Of a stretch of 64,000 bases of DNA, positions 1 through 10,337 are shown piece after piece. Position 1 is the stretch's first letter; each line of letters starts with the position of its first letter. The notes under the pieces are model-generated. The model had not been told where the DNA came from. It ran no database searches and saw only the letters and a list, made by a program, of their open reading frames with translations. Origin of the DNA: Austropuccinia psidii (taxonomy: Eukaryota > Basidiomycota > Pucciniomycetes > Pucciniales > Sphaerophragmiaceae); assembly GCA_023105745.1 (NCBI GenBank), contig JALGQZ010000004.1, positions 32,051,816 through 32,115,815 on the forward strand, in the 5' to 3' direction. Made by a program: the position numbers and the translations under genes.

Positions 1-1488
1 AAGGCAAACTCACGAGCTTGAAAAGAAATGAGGCCATCAAAGATCTTTTTACATGTCACAAGAATCTTGGAATAAATCCAATTTCCTATGGTATGTTAGC
101 GGCTTTCTGTGCAGAGGGGGTTTGTGGTTTGATGGTATGCTCAGATGACTTGAAAACAAGCTCATTTACAGGGGCTTTATCACTCATTGACATTTCCAAA
201 AAACTTTCAGACAGTAAAAATCTAGTGGAGCTGGTGTGGCTACATACTAAGAAGTATATATTTAGTTTACTGAATAAAAGTTTCTTCTCATCAGAGTGCT
301 TTAACCCCACTGTATGTCTTAGATTTGAATTTTCATGATGCTTGGTATTAGACTTTGGTGATGCTTGGGTGGAAAAGAGCGGTCTTGGTTCAAGTGATGA
401 GGTGACATTGACTGTACCAAGGTCAGCTAAGCTTACAGCCAGGATTGACCCATTTTAGATTAGCTTTGTACTTGATAGATTGTAATTTAATTTTGCAAAG
501 TTATTTATGAATTTAATAACCATGACTACCTATCCTACTACTGCCCGGATTCCACAGTATGAATACCAATAATAATTTTATGGAGGCATGCCTCCATGCA
601 CCATTGAAAATACTCTGACAAGAGGCAAACTGAGTCAGGCAGTTGTGACTGCTATTAGCACGCGTGGGGGAATTGTGGGAAGTGGGTTCTATCACTTCCC
701 GCCAGCCCATAGTAGGCCAAATTGCCCTGTTTGTTTCAAGAGGACCTGGATAATGAGGGATATGAAGCAGGGTGCATATTGCATTCGCTCATGCTTGCAA
801 TATTCCACATTGTTGGATTGGAAAGTGATTGAATGGGAACATCAATATATCAAATTGAATAATGCACTATCCACTGCAATTTTCAGGTTCAGGTACTTGA
901 GATCGCAAATTTGCAAAGGTCAGGTGTGATCTTTCATTTTTAGCTGCAAGTAAAAAAGATTCATCGACCGAAATAAAATTTAGGTGATATTAATAATTCA
1001 GTTATCATTTGGTTTCATTTCATTTGCCGCTGCAAGCATGCCATTCACGAAAAAAGGAAAGGAGCATAAAAGGAAACCTGTGGGAAAGCATCAGTGTGAG
1101 GAAGGAAAGTGTGAGTGGCTTGCTTATTCTCAGCATATATATATATATATATATATATATGCTTCCGCATTTATGTGGAACCCTCATTGGGCCCCATGGA
1201 AGAACATTGGCTTTAGTTGATTCAGATTGAGCCAATTTCATGTGAGCTCCAACAGGGAAATCAAAGGATGTGTGCTGAATAAAGATCCTTGGTCATTGGG
1301 TACTATTCTAAACTCAAAAGGCCTTAGGCTCAAATGGGAGGAAGAAGTATATGATATCTTGTCTGCTTCAACACAAAGTGATCCCTCACCCACTCAGGAA
1401 TAGTGGGACATCCCAAAAGGCAAATGAGGGCAAAATCACCTGAAAGAATAAATTTTTTTCCTCCTCTCGACCAACAGCACAAATATCA
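1..1488. other. No gene supported; intergenic or decayed sequence
   Basis: I see no recognisable gene. Two short frames, 18-338 (+) and 588-929 (+), are open but match no family I know, show no domain and are not flanked by convincing start or splice signals. They may be decayed exons of the same kind as the relics to the right. The only clear structure is the AT dinucleotide run at 1135-1160, listed separately. Confidence 0.5.
1135..1160. repeat. (AT)13 microsatellite
   Basis: An uninterrupted run of 13 AT dinucleotides. It creates the apparent Ile-Tyr repeats in short frames on both strands here, which are artefacts and not proteins. Confidence 0.95.
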
Positions 1489-2415
1489 ATGCCAGTATCA
1501 GCAAATATGACCCCAAGTGAAATCCGGAGGCTTGTGGATGTCAATCTGATCAAACGCATTCACTTTGGGAATGTGGAAATTTTCTCTTCAGCCGGATTAC
1601 TCATTGCCCTTGCTGAATTCAGACCATTCACAACAATGAGTGAAGTCAAGGTCAATCAATGGGATGAATTATCACAATTCTTTTTTTGCAAAAGCTTCAC
1701 CAACCCAATTGCAACAAATGGGGCATTACTGGAGGGATCTATGTTTGCAATTGGGTGGCGCAAATTCAGCACAAAGAATGAACAATTTGGTCTGTATGGA
1801 AGTCTTGGGAAAATTGAAAACGCAAAAGATGAATGGCGGAACCAAGGTGCCAATATTAGCATGGTGTGTTGCATTCTAGGTCAATCCTTATGATATGTTG
1901 GGGATAATTTATTTCAGAAGATTCAAAATTGCTACAAGTCATTGGGGGTTCCATCTTTTGATCAAGTCAACTGTGAAGCTGATATTCCCACAAATCAGGG
2001 TGCATTTGAGTTTGATTCTGCACTCACTTTCACCATGAATGGATTCAAAAACTCACCTCATCTTGATAAGGATGCATCGCTGTATGCTTTGGGATGGTGG
2101 TTCCAAGCTGATAAGTGGACCAGCCAAATGCAAAGAGATGCATCAAAGCGGTGTACAGGGGGAAAAGTGATTTTCCCAAATGAGCATTGTTGGATTGATC
2201 TATCCAAATGTCATGGCCTCATTCAGGTAGTGTGAGCCAGTGGTACATTTGTTCATTATACTTATCCAGCATAGGACAACAAAAGCACGACACTAGTGGG
2301 TATGTCCGCGCAATGCTCAAGCACGTCAGCAAAAACAATGTGGCAAAACAACCATGGCTATTATGAGATTTGCAAGAGAGTGGGCTATCAAATCAGGGAT
2401 GGTAATATAATCTGA
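1489..2415 (+). pseudogene. Tet-like 2OG-Fe(II) dioxygenase relic
   Basis: A 309-codon frame that stays in one phase from 1489 to the TGA at 2413-2415 and is broken only by in-frame stops at 1891-1893 (TGA), 2233-2235 (TGA) and 2272-2274 (TAG). Its C-terminal half has the layout of a Tet/JBP-type oxygenase. It reads NSPHLDKDASLYALGWWF with an HxD iron-binding pair (His codon 2059-2061, Asp 2065-2067), then GGKVIFPNEHCWIDLSKCHG, then FVHYT with the candidate distal His at 2254-2256. Proteins annotated in rusts as Tet-like 2OG-Fe(II) oxygenases have this pattern, and Tet/JBP enzymes oxidise 5-methylpyrimidines in DNA. The substrate here is unknown. The true N-terminus may lie upstream. The stops make it a pseudogene unless read through or spliced around, and no good introns span them. 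The family call is from memory, not a search. Confidence 0.6.
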
Positions 2416-2630
2416 TCCCATTTAGAAGAATGAGGGAGTGTGGATGCACCTGGGAGTTAGAGGGTCATTGGAGAATAGGGGTGTGGTAATGCGCAGTACA
2501 GCATACACCTGGTTTTGATGGGTTGGAATTGGGGAGATAGGGCGGCTCACATGAAAAAGGGGTGAAATGGATTATGTACCGTGGCATTCCATTGTACATA
2601 ATCCTGGTTTGTTGCTCTTGTCCAGGATCC
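2416..2630. other. Short non-coding gap
   Basis: Follows the Tet-like frame and leads into the minisatellite. No gene or motif seen. Confidence 0.5.
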
Positions 2631-3165
2631 TGATGCTTCACACACGAATCCTTACGCTTGTTCAGGTTTCCAATAATGCAACCAATTGCTTATGCCAGGG
2701 TAGGCTGCCAATGCTTCACATGCAAATCATTATGCTTGTACAAGCTCCCAACAATTCAAACAGCTCCCTATGCTGGTGCAGGCTCCCAAAGCCTCCCACG
2801 CAAATACTTACATTGTGAATCTTCCCAACAATTTAAAAATTTCCTTATCTAAGTTCAGGCTTCCAAACATTCACACTCTAATCCTGATGCTTGTGCAGGT
2901 TCCCAACAATTAAAACAATTCCTTAGGCCGGTGCAGGCATCAGACAATTCACACGCAAATGCTTATTCTTGTGCAAGTTCCAATAATTCTAAAAATTCCT
3001 TATGCCTGTGCAGGTTTCCAACAACTCTCACACAAATCCTGATGCTTGTGAAGGTTCCCGACAATTCAAACAATTCCTTATGCCAGTGCAGGCTTCCAAA
3101 AATTCACATTCAAATCCTTCTGCTTGTGAAGGCTCCCAACAATTCAAACGATTCAAAACATGACT
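2631..3165. repeat. Diverged minisatellite, about 78-bp unit, seven copies
   Basis: A block built on a recurring CACACGCAAATCCTTATGCT-like segment, followed by GTGCAGGCTCCCAACAATTC-like and AAACAATTCCTTATGCC-like segments. Successive copies begin near 2637, 2716, 2793, 2872, 2948, 3027 and 3104, giving a period of 76-80 bp. Copies differ by substitutions and small indels. Frames at 2567-2818 and 2931-3167 are read-through of this repeat and not genes. Each unit contains two related half-units, which suggests an older period of about 39 bp. Confidence 0.8.
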
Positions 3166-3551
3166 AAATTTAATAGCGTGGGACCATAGGAAAGGAAATG
3201 TCTCATGAATCTGCAGTGGATTTCTCACATGCAGGGAACACCCGCATTTTTACAGTTAAGATCTGATATGGTTGTCAACCATATCAGAAGAAAATATAGG
3301 AGGCTGTAATGGTGACTATTTGGGCATTTTTGGCAAAAGAGGTTCACACCAAGAAATATTTACTGAAACATTTGGTGGGGAACTTACAAAAATTATTATC
3401 ACAAAATAGGTTATTTGCACCAATGGCCAAAAAGGAGAATCTCACGGGAAAAAATAATATAACAAAAATGGAAAAAAGCGTGTATTGATTAAAACAAACT
3501 AATTCAATAGAGTGTATTACAAAATTGAATAAGAGGAAAAAGATTTTTTAT
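3166..3551. other. Non-coding gap
   Basis: AT-rich sequence between the minisatellite and the 3' end of the minus-strand zinc-cluster gene. It probably includes the 3' untranslated region of that gene. No poly(A) signal or gene is claimed. Confidence 0.4.
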
Positions 3552-4852
3552 TTATTTTTTTTCTAGATATTTGGAGACTATCCCAGTGATGTCCTCCTTT
3601 GGATAAGCCTCCAGTTCCTGGCTAAGGAGGTTGTTTAGTTCCTCCCGGAATTCCTGGTGCATCTCATTTTGATGAGTTGCATCCACGAAAGGAATCATGT
3701 GGAGCAAGCAGCAATGCTCCAACAAGATTCAGTTGATTGATTTGTGGACGATGGGTTGAAGAATCATCAAAGTTGGTCGTAAGTCGGTAAATTCCTGGTG
3801 AGCGTCATCGTGGGAATGGGGCACTGGGGAGGGAACCGGTATAGGATTGGAGGGAGGGGTCACACAAGGGGAAGGTGGTGGAGTTGGGGAGGGGGGGATC
3901 CAACAGGTGTATTGTCAATGATGATTACAGAGCAGGGAGTAGCGGGATGAGCTGGAGATGATTGAAGGAGGGGTGAGTAAATGTTGATAGGAGTAAGGAA
4001 AGAGAAGTGGTGACTTACCAAAAGGGTCCTCATTGGATTGCGTTGGAGCCACCTCAGGTTCTGGCTCACGAGTCGGAATGTCCTCAGGTGGCTCGGAGGA
4101 TGGACTCAGGCCAGGAATAGGTGGCTCATTGTGTTGGGAGGGTTCTACAAAAGGAGGAAGAGTCAGTTAACTTGATGCAAAAGTTAAAATGAGAAAAGGG
4201 AAAGTTGACTGCTTACCGCGGGATAAGTCCTCTGACCATTGGGTGCCACTTCGGCCTGGAGTGGGTTCCCACGGGGTTTGCTCGTGAGGCATATGTGGAA
4301 CAGGTGAGTCTTGTCAGGGGGGATTTGGTGGGTTTTGTTCTATGCGTAATGGAAAAAAGTCAGTATGATTGCGTGAACGGAAATAAATTCAGGAGGAAAA
4401 AGAAAACTTACTTTGGCATTTGAATCCCATGGGTGACAACACATGGTGACAATTGGCCCAAGCTCAAATGTCCTCTCGCCATTGCCATCCTTCATTGGCC
4501 GGATAATCACTCTGCTGCAGTTGAGGAGTGAAGTGACCATCGGATGGTGGCATAGGAGGGGGGTGGACATATTGATACTGGAAGGGACAGAGATAATCAT
4601 CCGCAATCCTTCCTGTTGGCCTGTTTGGGGTCCCGGTGTCCATTCCCGCTTGGGAATACTTTCATCATTGTTGACCACAAAGGATTCCTCGCAAGGGCGT
4701 CTTGGGCAGGAACTCCTCTGGCCGTGTGGTCAGAAGGGTTGGACAACAAACGAGCATTTCTTGTGTGCTTGTTGGCAAGCATCACAAGCATTGGTTGCTG
4801 TCAAGGAGCAAATGCAGGGGATACCCCGCTTAGTGCATAAAGTGCTTAAAAT
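3552..4852 (-). pseudogene. Multi-exon gene relic with a zinc-cluster-like Cys motif
   Basis: Read on the minus strand, an exon starting at 4852 (after a TTTTTAG acceptor) encodes CICSLTATNACDACQQAHKK followed by CSF. The spacing (CxC, then CxxC, then C after six residues) resembles part of a fungal Zn2Cys6 binuclear cluster, which binds DNA. One TGA (4730-4732) interrupts it. It continues to DSNAK and meets a perfect GTAAGT donor. Introns fit 4340-4411 (72 bp), 4145-4216 (72 bp) and 3952-4018 (67 bp), each with GT-AG ends. The last exon is acidic and Glu/Gln-rich, has a TGA at 3729-3731, and stops at TAA 3552-3554. At least one 5' exon must lie above 4852. Exons between 3952 and 4339 are Pro-rich. 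Function is unknown beyond a possible DNA-binding role, and the Cys count is short of a classical cluster. Confidence 0.5.
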
Positions 4853-5466
4853 CTAAAAACAAGAGAATTTAGGTTAGTAACTGAATATAAAGGGAACAAT
4901 CAAGAAAAAAAATGATTACATACAATGAATTATAAATTTAAAAAGTGAACAAAATAAAGATGCTCTAGTGGGAAGTTTGGAAAACTCTAAAGGAAAGTCA
5001 TGACGAAGAATTAGGATTAATATCAGAAAATGAAATTGAAAAAAGTTTTAAATGAAGGAGACGCACCAGGTGGATAGAAGGGGGGTTCTGGATTTATAAG
5101 CGGGAAAAACAAAAAGCAAGAAGGAAGGGGAGTGGGTTTAGTGGAGTGCGTTAGAAAAGAGTACAAAGGAAGGAAGACAAGAGGGAATACGCACAAAAAT
5201 GAGAATAGCAGGTGATCTGAAAAAAAGTGGAGGGCTTGTCAGGCAAAGATGGTCTTTTATACCATGGTGAAGCTGAGCCAATTGCAGCAGTCGCAGCACC
5301 CAACAAAGGCTCAGCTTCAAAGCATGTTGGCAAAATTGAAGCTCAGTCACAGCCAATGCTGCAACTGAGAACGGAAATGCCTGCGTGAGGCACAGGAACA
5401 AAGGGGTTCTGGCTGAGTATTGCAATTGATTGAATTGTCAGACTCAGTCAAATCCCCTTTGTTTCC
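4853..5466. other. Probable 5' region of the zinc-cluster-like gene
   Basis: The sequence just above 4853 ends in a minus-strand acceptor, so an upstream intron and first exon should be here, but I could not fix them. Short open frames at 5138-5425 on the minus strand match nothing I know. A phrase like AAGCTCAGTC and its complement recurs at about 5270-5450 without forming a clear tandem repeat. Confidence 0.35.
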
Positions 5467-5901
5467 TTAAATAGCCACCCAATCACCCAGGAGGGCTTTC
5501 ATGATGGCCTTATTGAATGTGCATGGTGGGTGCAATCCCCAAATTCCCCATGCAGAAAAGAACATGGTGCATTTGTTCACAGGTGACCACGGCAAGCATA
5601 CCAGCATTAAGGCTGGGTGATGGAGTTTGAACAAAGGGTCAGGCAGCTGTAGACAAGTGAATACAGCGTGAGCTTGGGTCGACCCATTGCTCAGGTCTGC
5701 TTTGGGGTCATAATTGAAATTCTCAGTGGCTGAACATTTGAATTGCACAGTTATTGAGCTATTGATATAAAAATATAAAATGCACCATGATGAGCAAGTG
5801 CTAGGTCGTTTTTCAAAGCACACAATCTGAGAATTTGGCACAGCATTGGATGAAATTTCTTCCAGGCGCAGCATATCACATGCTTTGGTGAAGTGCTCCA
5901 A
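5467..5901 (-). CDS. Unrecognised ORF, 144 aa
   Basis: An ATG-started minus-strand frame, open for 144 codons. It has Cys- and Trp-containing stretches such as FTCLQLPDPLFKLHHPALML and SPVNKCTMFFSAWGIWGL. No signal peptide, membrane segment or family motif is evident. Its composition is protein-like and not repeat-derived, and it sits between two relics on different strands, so it may be one exon of a decayed gene. I do not know its function, and it could be a chance frame. Confidence 0.3.
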   Translation of the reverse strand: MEHFTKACDMLRLEEISSNAVPNSQIVCFEKRPSTCSSWCILYFYINSSITVQFKCSATENFNYDPKADLSNGSTQAHAVFTCLQLPDPLFKLHHPALMLVCLPWSPVNKCTMFFSAWGIWGLHPPCTFNKAIMKALLGDWVAI

Positions 5902-7469
5902 ACTGAGCCTTCCAATGAACTATTGCAAAAATGGTTCCAACCATGGCTCTACCAAAAGCTTCCACACTGAGCTTTTGACTGTGACATGCTCAGCTTGCGT
6001 GTTCAAATTGGGTGAATCACAATGCTGAGCATTGGGCACATGAGCTACATATATGCAAACTATTGGAAGGTGGATACCCATTCGCTATATGCATACAGGC
6101 TGAAGTAGTATTACACCATCCTAATCTGTACAGCCAGCACTGTAATATGTATTATTACGTACACCTTTGTACATACTACAATGTCAGGGCAGAGAAAAAG
6201 CTATACAAGAATGTAACATACAATCATTCCAAGCCATTGAGTCAAATTTTTCAAATGCATCCCTTTGATGCATGTTTTTGGAGAGCTCTGCCTAACTACC
6301 GCACCAATGCTGGTGTAATCCAAGTTAATGTAAGGGGTGCATAATTGGATGACTAATGATTTGGGTCATATGCAAACGGTGGATTCACTCTGGTGCCGAG
6401 GTTGGGGCAAACAATGACTGGCCCCGCATGTTTTTTGCGCCCCCACACACTTTCATATGCAGGGAGCTTTCACACGCCTGGCAGACCTTTTACATGCCTG
6501 TCTTCCAGCCAGCTATTTGCTTGTGCGGGTTTTCCGCTTGTGTTCCGAAGCCTGAGGCCAATCAGCATGGATTTGATAAAGCCTCATACACATTAGCATA
6601 ACCCCCGCCTATGATCCCTGAGGCTGGTTATTTATGCATGGGGATCCACCACCGTGGGTCATATGCCACACACTCTCACACACCCCACAGAGGTTTTGGC
6701 GCCTGGTTTTCAGCCAAAAAATACATTCGGCGGGTGGCCTATTCCTCTGGAGTTTCTCACATGTGTGAGGGAAATACCCTGATGACAATGTGGGTGGATG
6801 AGTAACAGCCACAAACGCAATAGGCGTGAATGTGTAAGTGGATCACGGCTCACAGCCGGTGCCCCCTTTGATCAAGCCACACATTCCACGCTGGAATTCC
6901 ATTAGGTGTAAGTCCACAAGAAATTTCAGGAAAAACCAAACTCATGTTTGGTGGCATGCCACTGAACATACCTCACCCGCCCACACCAAAAGATCCCCAC
7001 AGTGAAATTTTCCTATCCACTCCCACCATTGCGCATTAGGTCACTGTACAACAATTAACCTGGGGAAGATAAGATTATTGTTCACTGTCACACCAGCAAA
7101 CATGGCTGCATGCCACTCATATGCCACTGCACAATAAGCTTCCAAACGCACCCAATTTTGGATATGTTTATATGAACCTTGGTCTACCTATCCTTGCATC
7201 ATATGCAGCTGATCTAGAATTCATATTGGTGCACCCACATTCTTGCCACCTTGCCTTGATATATGCCCCAAATTGCATAAGAAAATTATGAGGCCAAGAG
7301 GCCCATCTTCCTAACAACCATGCACATAACCACAGGCCATCCCCCTTTGAGCCCATTGCTGCCTCTCATATAAGTTTCCCACCTTCCCTTATTGGTATTC
7401 ATTCCCTTTAGCAAACCCTTCCCAATCATATAATTTCCAACTGTCCCCAAATAATTTATAATAGCCATC
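5902..7469. other. No gene supported
   Basis: Several frames of 60-110 codons overlap on both strands (for example 6012-6344 + and 7286-7498 -), but none has a motif, splice sites or frame continuity that marks a real gene. The composition is more balanced than in the AT-rich right half of the window. It probably includes the upstream region of the helicase relic that starts at 7470. Confidence 0.4.
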
Positions 7470-9886
7470 ATGTCAACCCCTTCACAACCACTTTGCATTG
7501 GGATGATTAATATTTGTATTCAAATAAATTGTGATATAACCTTAAATTCTGATAATTCCCACTTAGCTTCTTGGATTATCCTATGGCACAATCAACACAA
7601 CATATTTGTATATCTCCTCAATCACCAGAATACTATTGGCTCTCTGCCTGGAATCCTTTCCAAGACGTTGATACCATTCCTTGGGGCACCACAAACTTTC
7701 ATGCACTGTGGTCCTGGTGGGGCATGGATTGAAAATTGCCAATCCAATCCTACTAAAACATTATTTGTTGAGGGAGTTTTTATGACTGATCCAAAAGATC
7801 CTTGCTCATCTCAGAAACCCAATCTAGTATTGATGTTCTTCACATGGTATCCAAACATTCTATCCATAATTGAAAGTTTTCAAAAACAAGATTTTAAGCT
7901 TGAAATGCCTAAAGAATATGACTTTAATACTCACAGTCAATGTCAACTTTTTACTCCCACATTTCTTGCTTCAAACTCCATGCCGCCCTCATATCCTGCT
8001 CTCTTTTCATTGACTTCCAAGCAAAAACTGATACAATTACCCAGTGGATCAGACGTCCCAATTCTTTTATTCAAACCCCCCTCCTCCCTCATCAAAAGAC
8101 TGGACTAGCCTTTCTTTGGGATCAAGAACTACCCAATGGACAATCAGCACGTAACCTCGGGGCCACCTCACCCCCTGGATCCACTTTTAATTCCAGGCAC
8201 ATAATTACTAACAAGGTCTTCAGCTCATTTGAATCCCTTTCGGCAAATACCCCTCTTAGAGGACTGCTTGCAGATGATATGGGATTAGGTAAAACCATTC
8301 AGGCCATTTCTCTAATTGGTACCTCCAAGGAGGGGCTAATTACAAACCCCCAACACTCGACGCCCACCATTATCATCTGCCCACCTCGCTTAATGACCAA
8401 CTGGCAATCTGAAATATCCAAGCATGCTCAGGCTGGAGCGCTGCAAGCCAGAATCTACCATGGTCCCACTTGTCACTCATTATGCAAGGCCAACATCTTA
8501 AAATGTGATATCATCATCACTTCTTACAATACTATCACTCAAGAATTTTAACAAACCCATACCTCTAAATCATTCATTTTTGAAATCAATTGTCATTGTA
8601 TAGTTTTGGATGAAGCACAGTGAGTGTCTGATCTTTAAATGATTCAAATTACCTTTTATATCCAATGACCCTCCCCCCATTTTATAGCTATATTTTCTCT
8701 CAATACACTGCCACTCACCGTGCCATTAATAGCGTCCTATCATCCCGTCCAATATCTTTAATGTGCACACCTATTCACAACACCATTTATGACCTTTTGG
8801 GCATAATATCATTAATCACCCAACCCCAGAGCTCAGATCAAGATAACTGGTCACCATTCATACTGAGTAGTCTTTCCAAAGGTAGCAATGATATTTTGCA
8901 TTTGGCATTGCAGCATCTAAGTTTGTGCCGCACCAAAACCACACATCTAAAATCCATTCCCACTATTGGCCATCATTATGAACTGCTCCCACTCAACCAA
9001 ACAATGCAGCAAGAATATTCCACATTATAAGAAGAACTCCTATTATACAAAAGCAAAGGACCACGATAATGTTTCTGAAATATTAATAAGCTGCGAATAT
9101 GTTTTAATAATCACATCATGCTTAACACTATTGCAGATGCGGATTTGGAATACCACAAGGGCAGGAGCACTCAGGATAACTCCTCAACAATTACATGAAC
9201 TCTTGTGGATGTGGAAACATGAATGATGAGTAGTAAAATCGCACACCTCCTAAAAATCTTACTGAAGAACAAACAATCAAATTTGTGTCAAGCCAAATCC
9301 GCTTTTTATATGCAATGGACCCAATTCCTCAATTTATGAGTTAATTCTAATATGAAGCCATTACCAATTGAATCCATCTAACCTTCTCTTTATGGTAGAA
9401 TTGGTATTGCACTTGCCCATCACTGTATCCTTTCAGCACAAATTGATGGAAAAATTCCAGCACAAGTGCAGGAGAAGGCCCTGGAGAATTTCTTCAATAA
9501 TCTTGAATGTGAAGTACTTATTGCATCCATTGCCTCAGCTGGCACTGGCCTCAATATTACTTGCGCTAATAGGGTTTATTTAATGGTGAGGGGACCCCCA
9601 AATTTCTACTGTGATTTTTGGACACTTACATCCACATTTCCAGGAGCCCAATTGGAAACCAGCCATTGAGGCTCAGGATGTTTATCAACTCCATCGTATT
9701 GGCCAACAACAACCTGTGAAGGTAATTCACTATATCACTCCTAATTCAGTTGAGGTAAACATGTGGAAGGTACCTTTCAAGCTCATCTTTTTCCATGATT
9801 GTATTACTACTCTGAAATCTCTCTTTATAGGAACCCCATATTCAAATATCCAATAGGTCCAAGAAAAGAAAAACTCATTCACCACA
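7470..9886 (+). pseudogene. SNF2/Rad5-Rad16-type helicase relic
   Basis: A decayed Snf2-family ATPase that would remodel chromatin or DNA-protein complexes in the nucleus. From the ATG at 7470 the first frame runs to about 8068. It then shifts by one base into the ATPase domain: TPLLPHQKTGLAFLWDQE, Walker A in LLADDMGLGKTIQAISLI, then IIICPPRLMTNW and CDIIITSYNT. A TAA stop sits at 8549-8551. The Walker B box VLDEAH is completed only by removing a 68-bp GTGAGT..TAG intron (8620-8687). Next comes a motif III relative, SLMCTPIHNTIYDLLG. The helicase C-terminal domain survives as EVLIASIASAGTGLN, and, after a 58-bp intron (9586-9643), as VYQLHRIGQQQPVKVIHYIT, the Snf2 motif VI. A last intron may lie at about 9767-9853. 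The stretch 9030-9450 is badly scrambled. The family assignment is strong and the gene is clearly dead. Confidence 0.85.
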
Positions 9887-10337
9887 TGAGCCTTCCTGAT
9901 ATTATCTAATTTGTGTTTGACAAAGTTGATAATTCCTTTTCACCCTTTCACAGGTCCACAATCATGAACACCATGAGCTTAGTTGAACTTATCCAATATT
10001 TCCTCAATGAAAATGAGAAATACAGTATTCTTTCTAAGGGAGACGGTGATACATTCCAATTCATATGGTTTATATTCTAACATATTTAGAAAGTTGTTGC
10101 AGCTTTAAGAAATAATAATCAGATTGTATTACCCCTGCACAAATAATTCACAAAATGTTGATTTGTAACTGTGCTATACATTTATTATCCTAACTTATTG
10201 CAGAGCATTGCCATTTGGGCTAATCACTGGCATTTCAAGTATTTTGAGTTTGATAGTCTGCATCTTACTACAACCTTTGAGCCAATCTTGATGAGATACC
10301 TGAAAAGATAGCACTTCAGGAATATAACCATCATCTG
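9887..10337. other. Non-coding gap between convergent relics
   Basis: Lies between the 3' end of the helicase relic (+) and the 3' end of the next relic (-). AT-rich, with no gene or repeat recognised. Confidence 0.5.

Noticed and set aside
984..1241. Three overlapping ORFs with Ile-Tyr repeats on both strands
   Set aside because: They are translation of the (AT)13 run. No motif remains outside it.
2567..3228. ORFs and a CRISPR-like look in the repeat block
   Set aside because: Units are contiguous and diverged, about 78 bp, with no unique spacers. The ORFs are repeat read-through.
4443..4856. Plus-strand ORF of 137 codons
   Set aside because: It lies antisense to the minus-strand zinc-cluster exon, which has splice sites and a motif. 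The plus frame has none.
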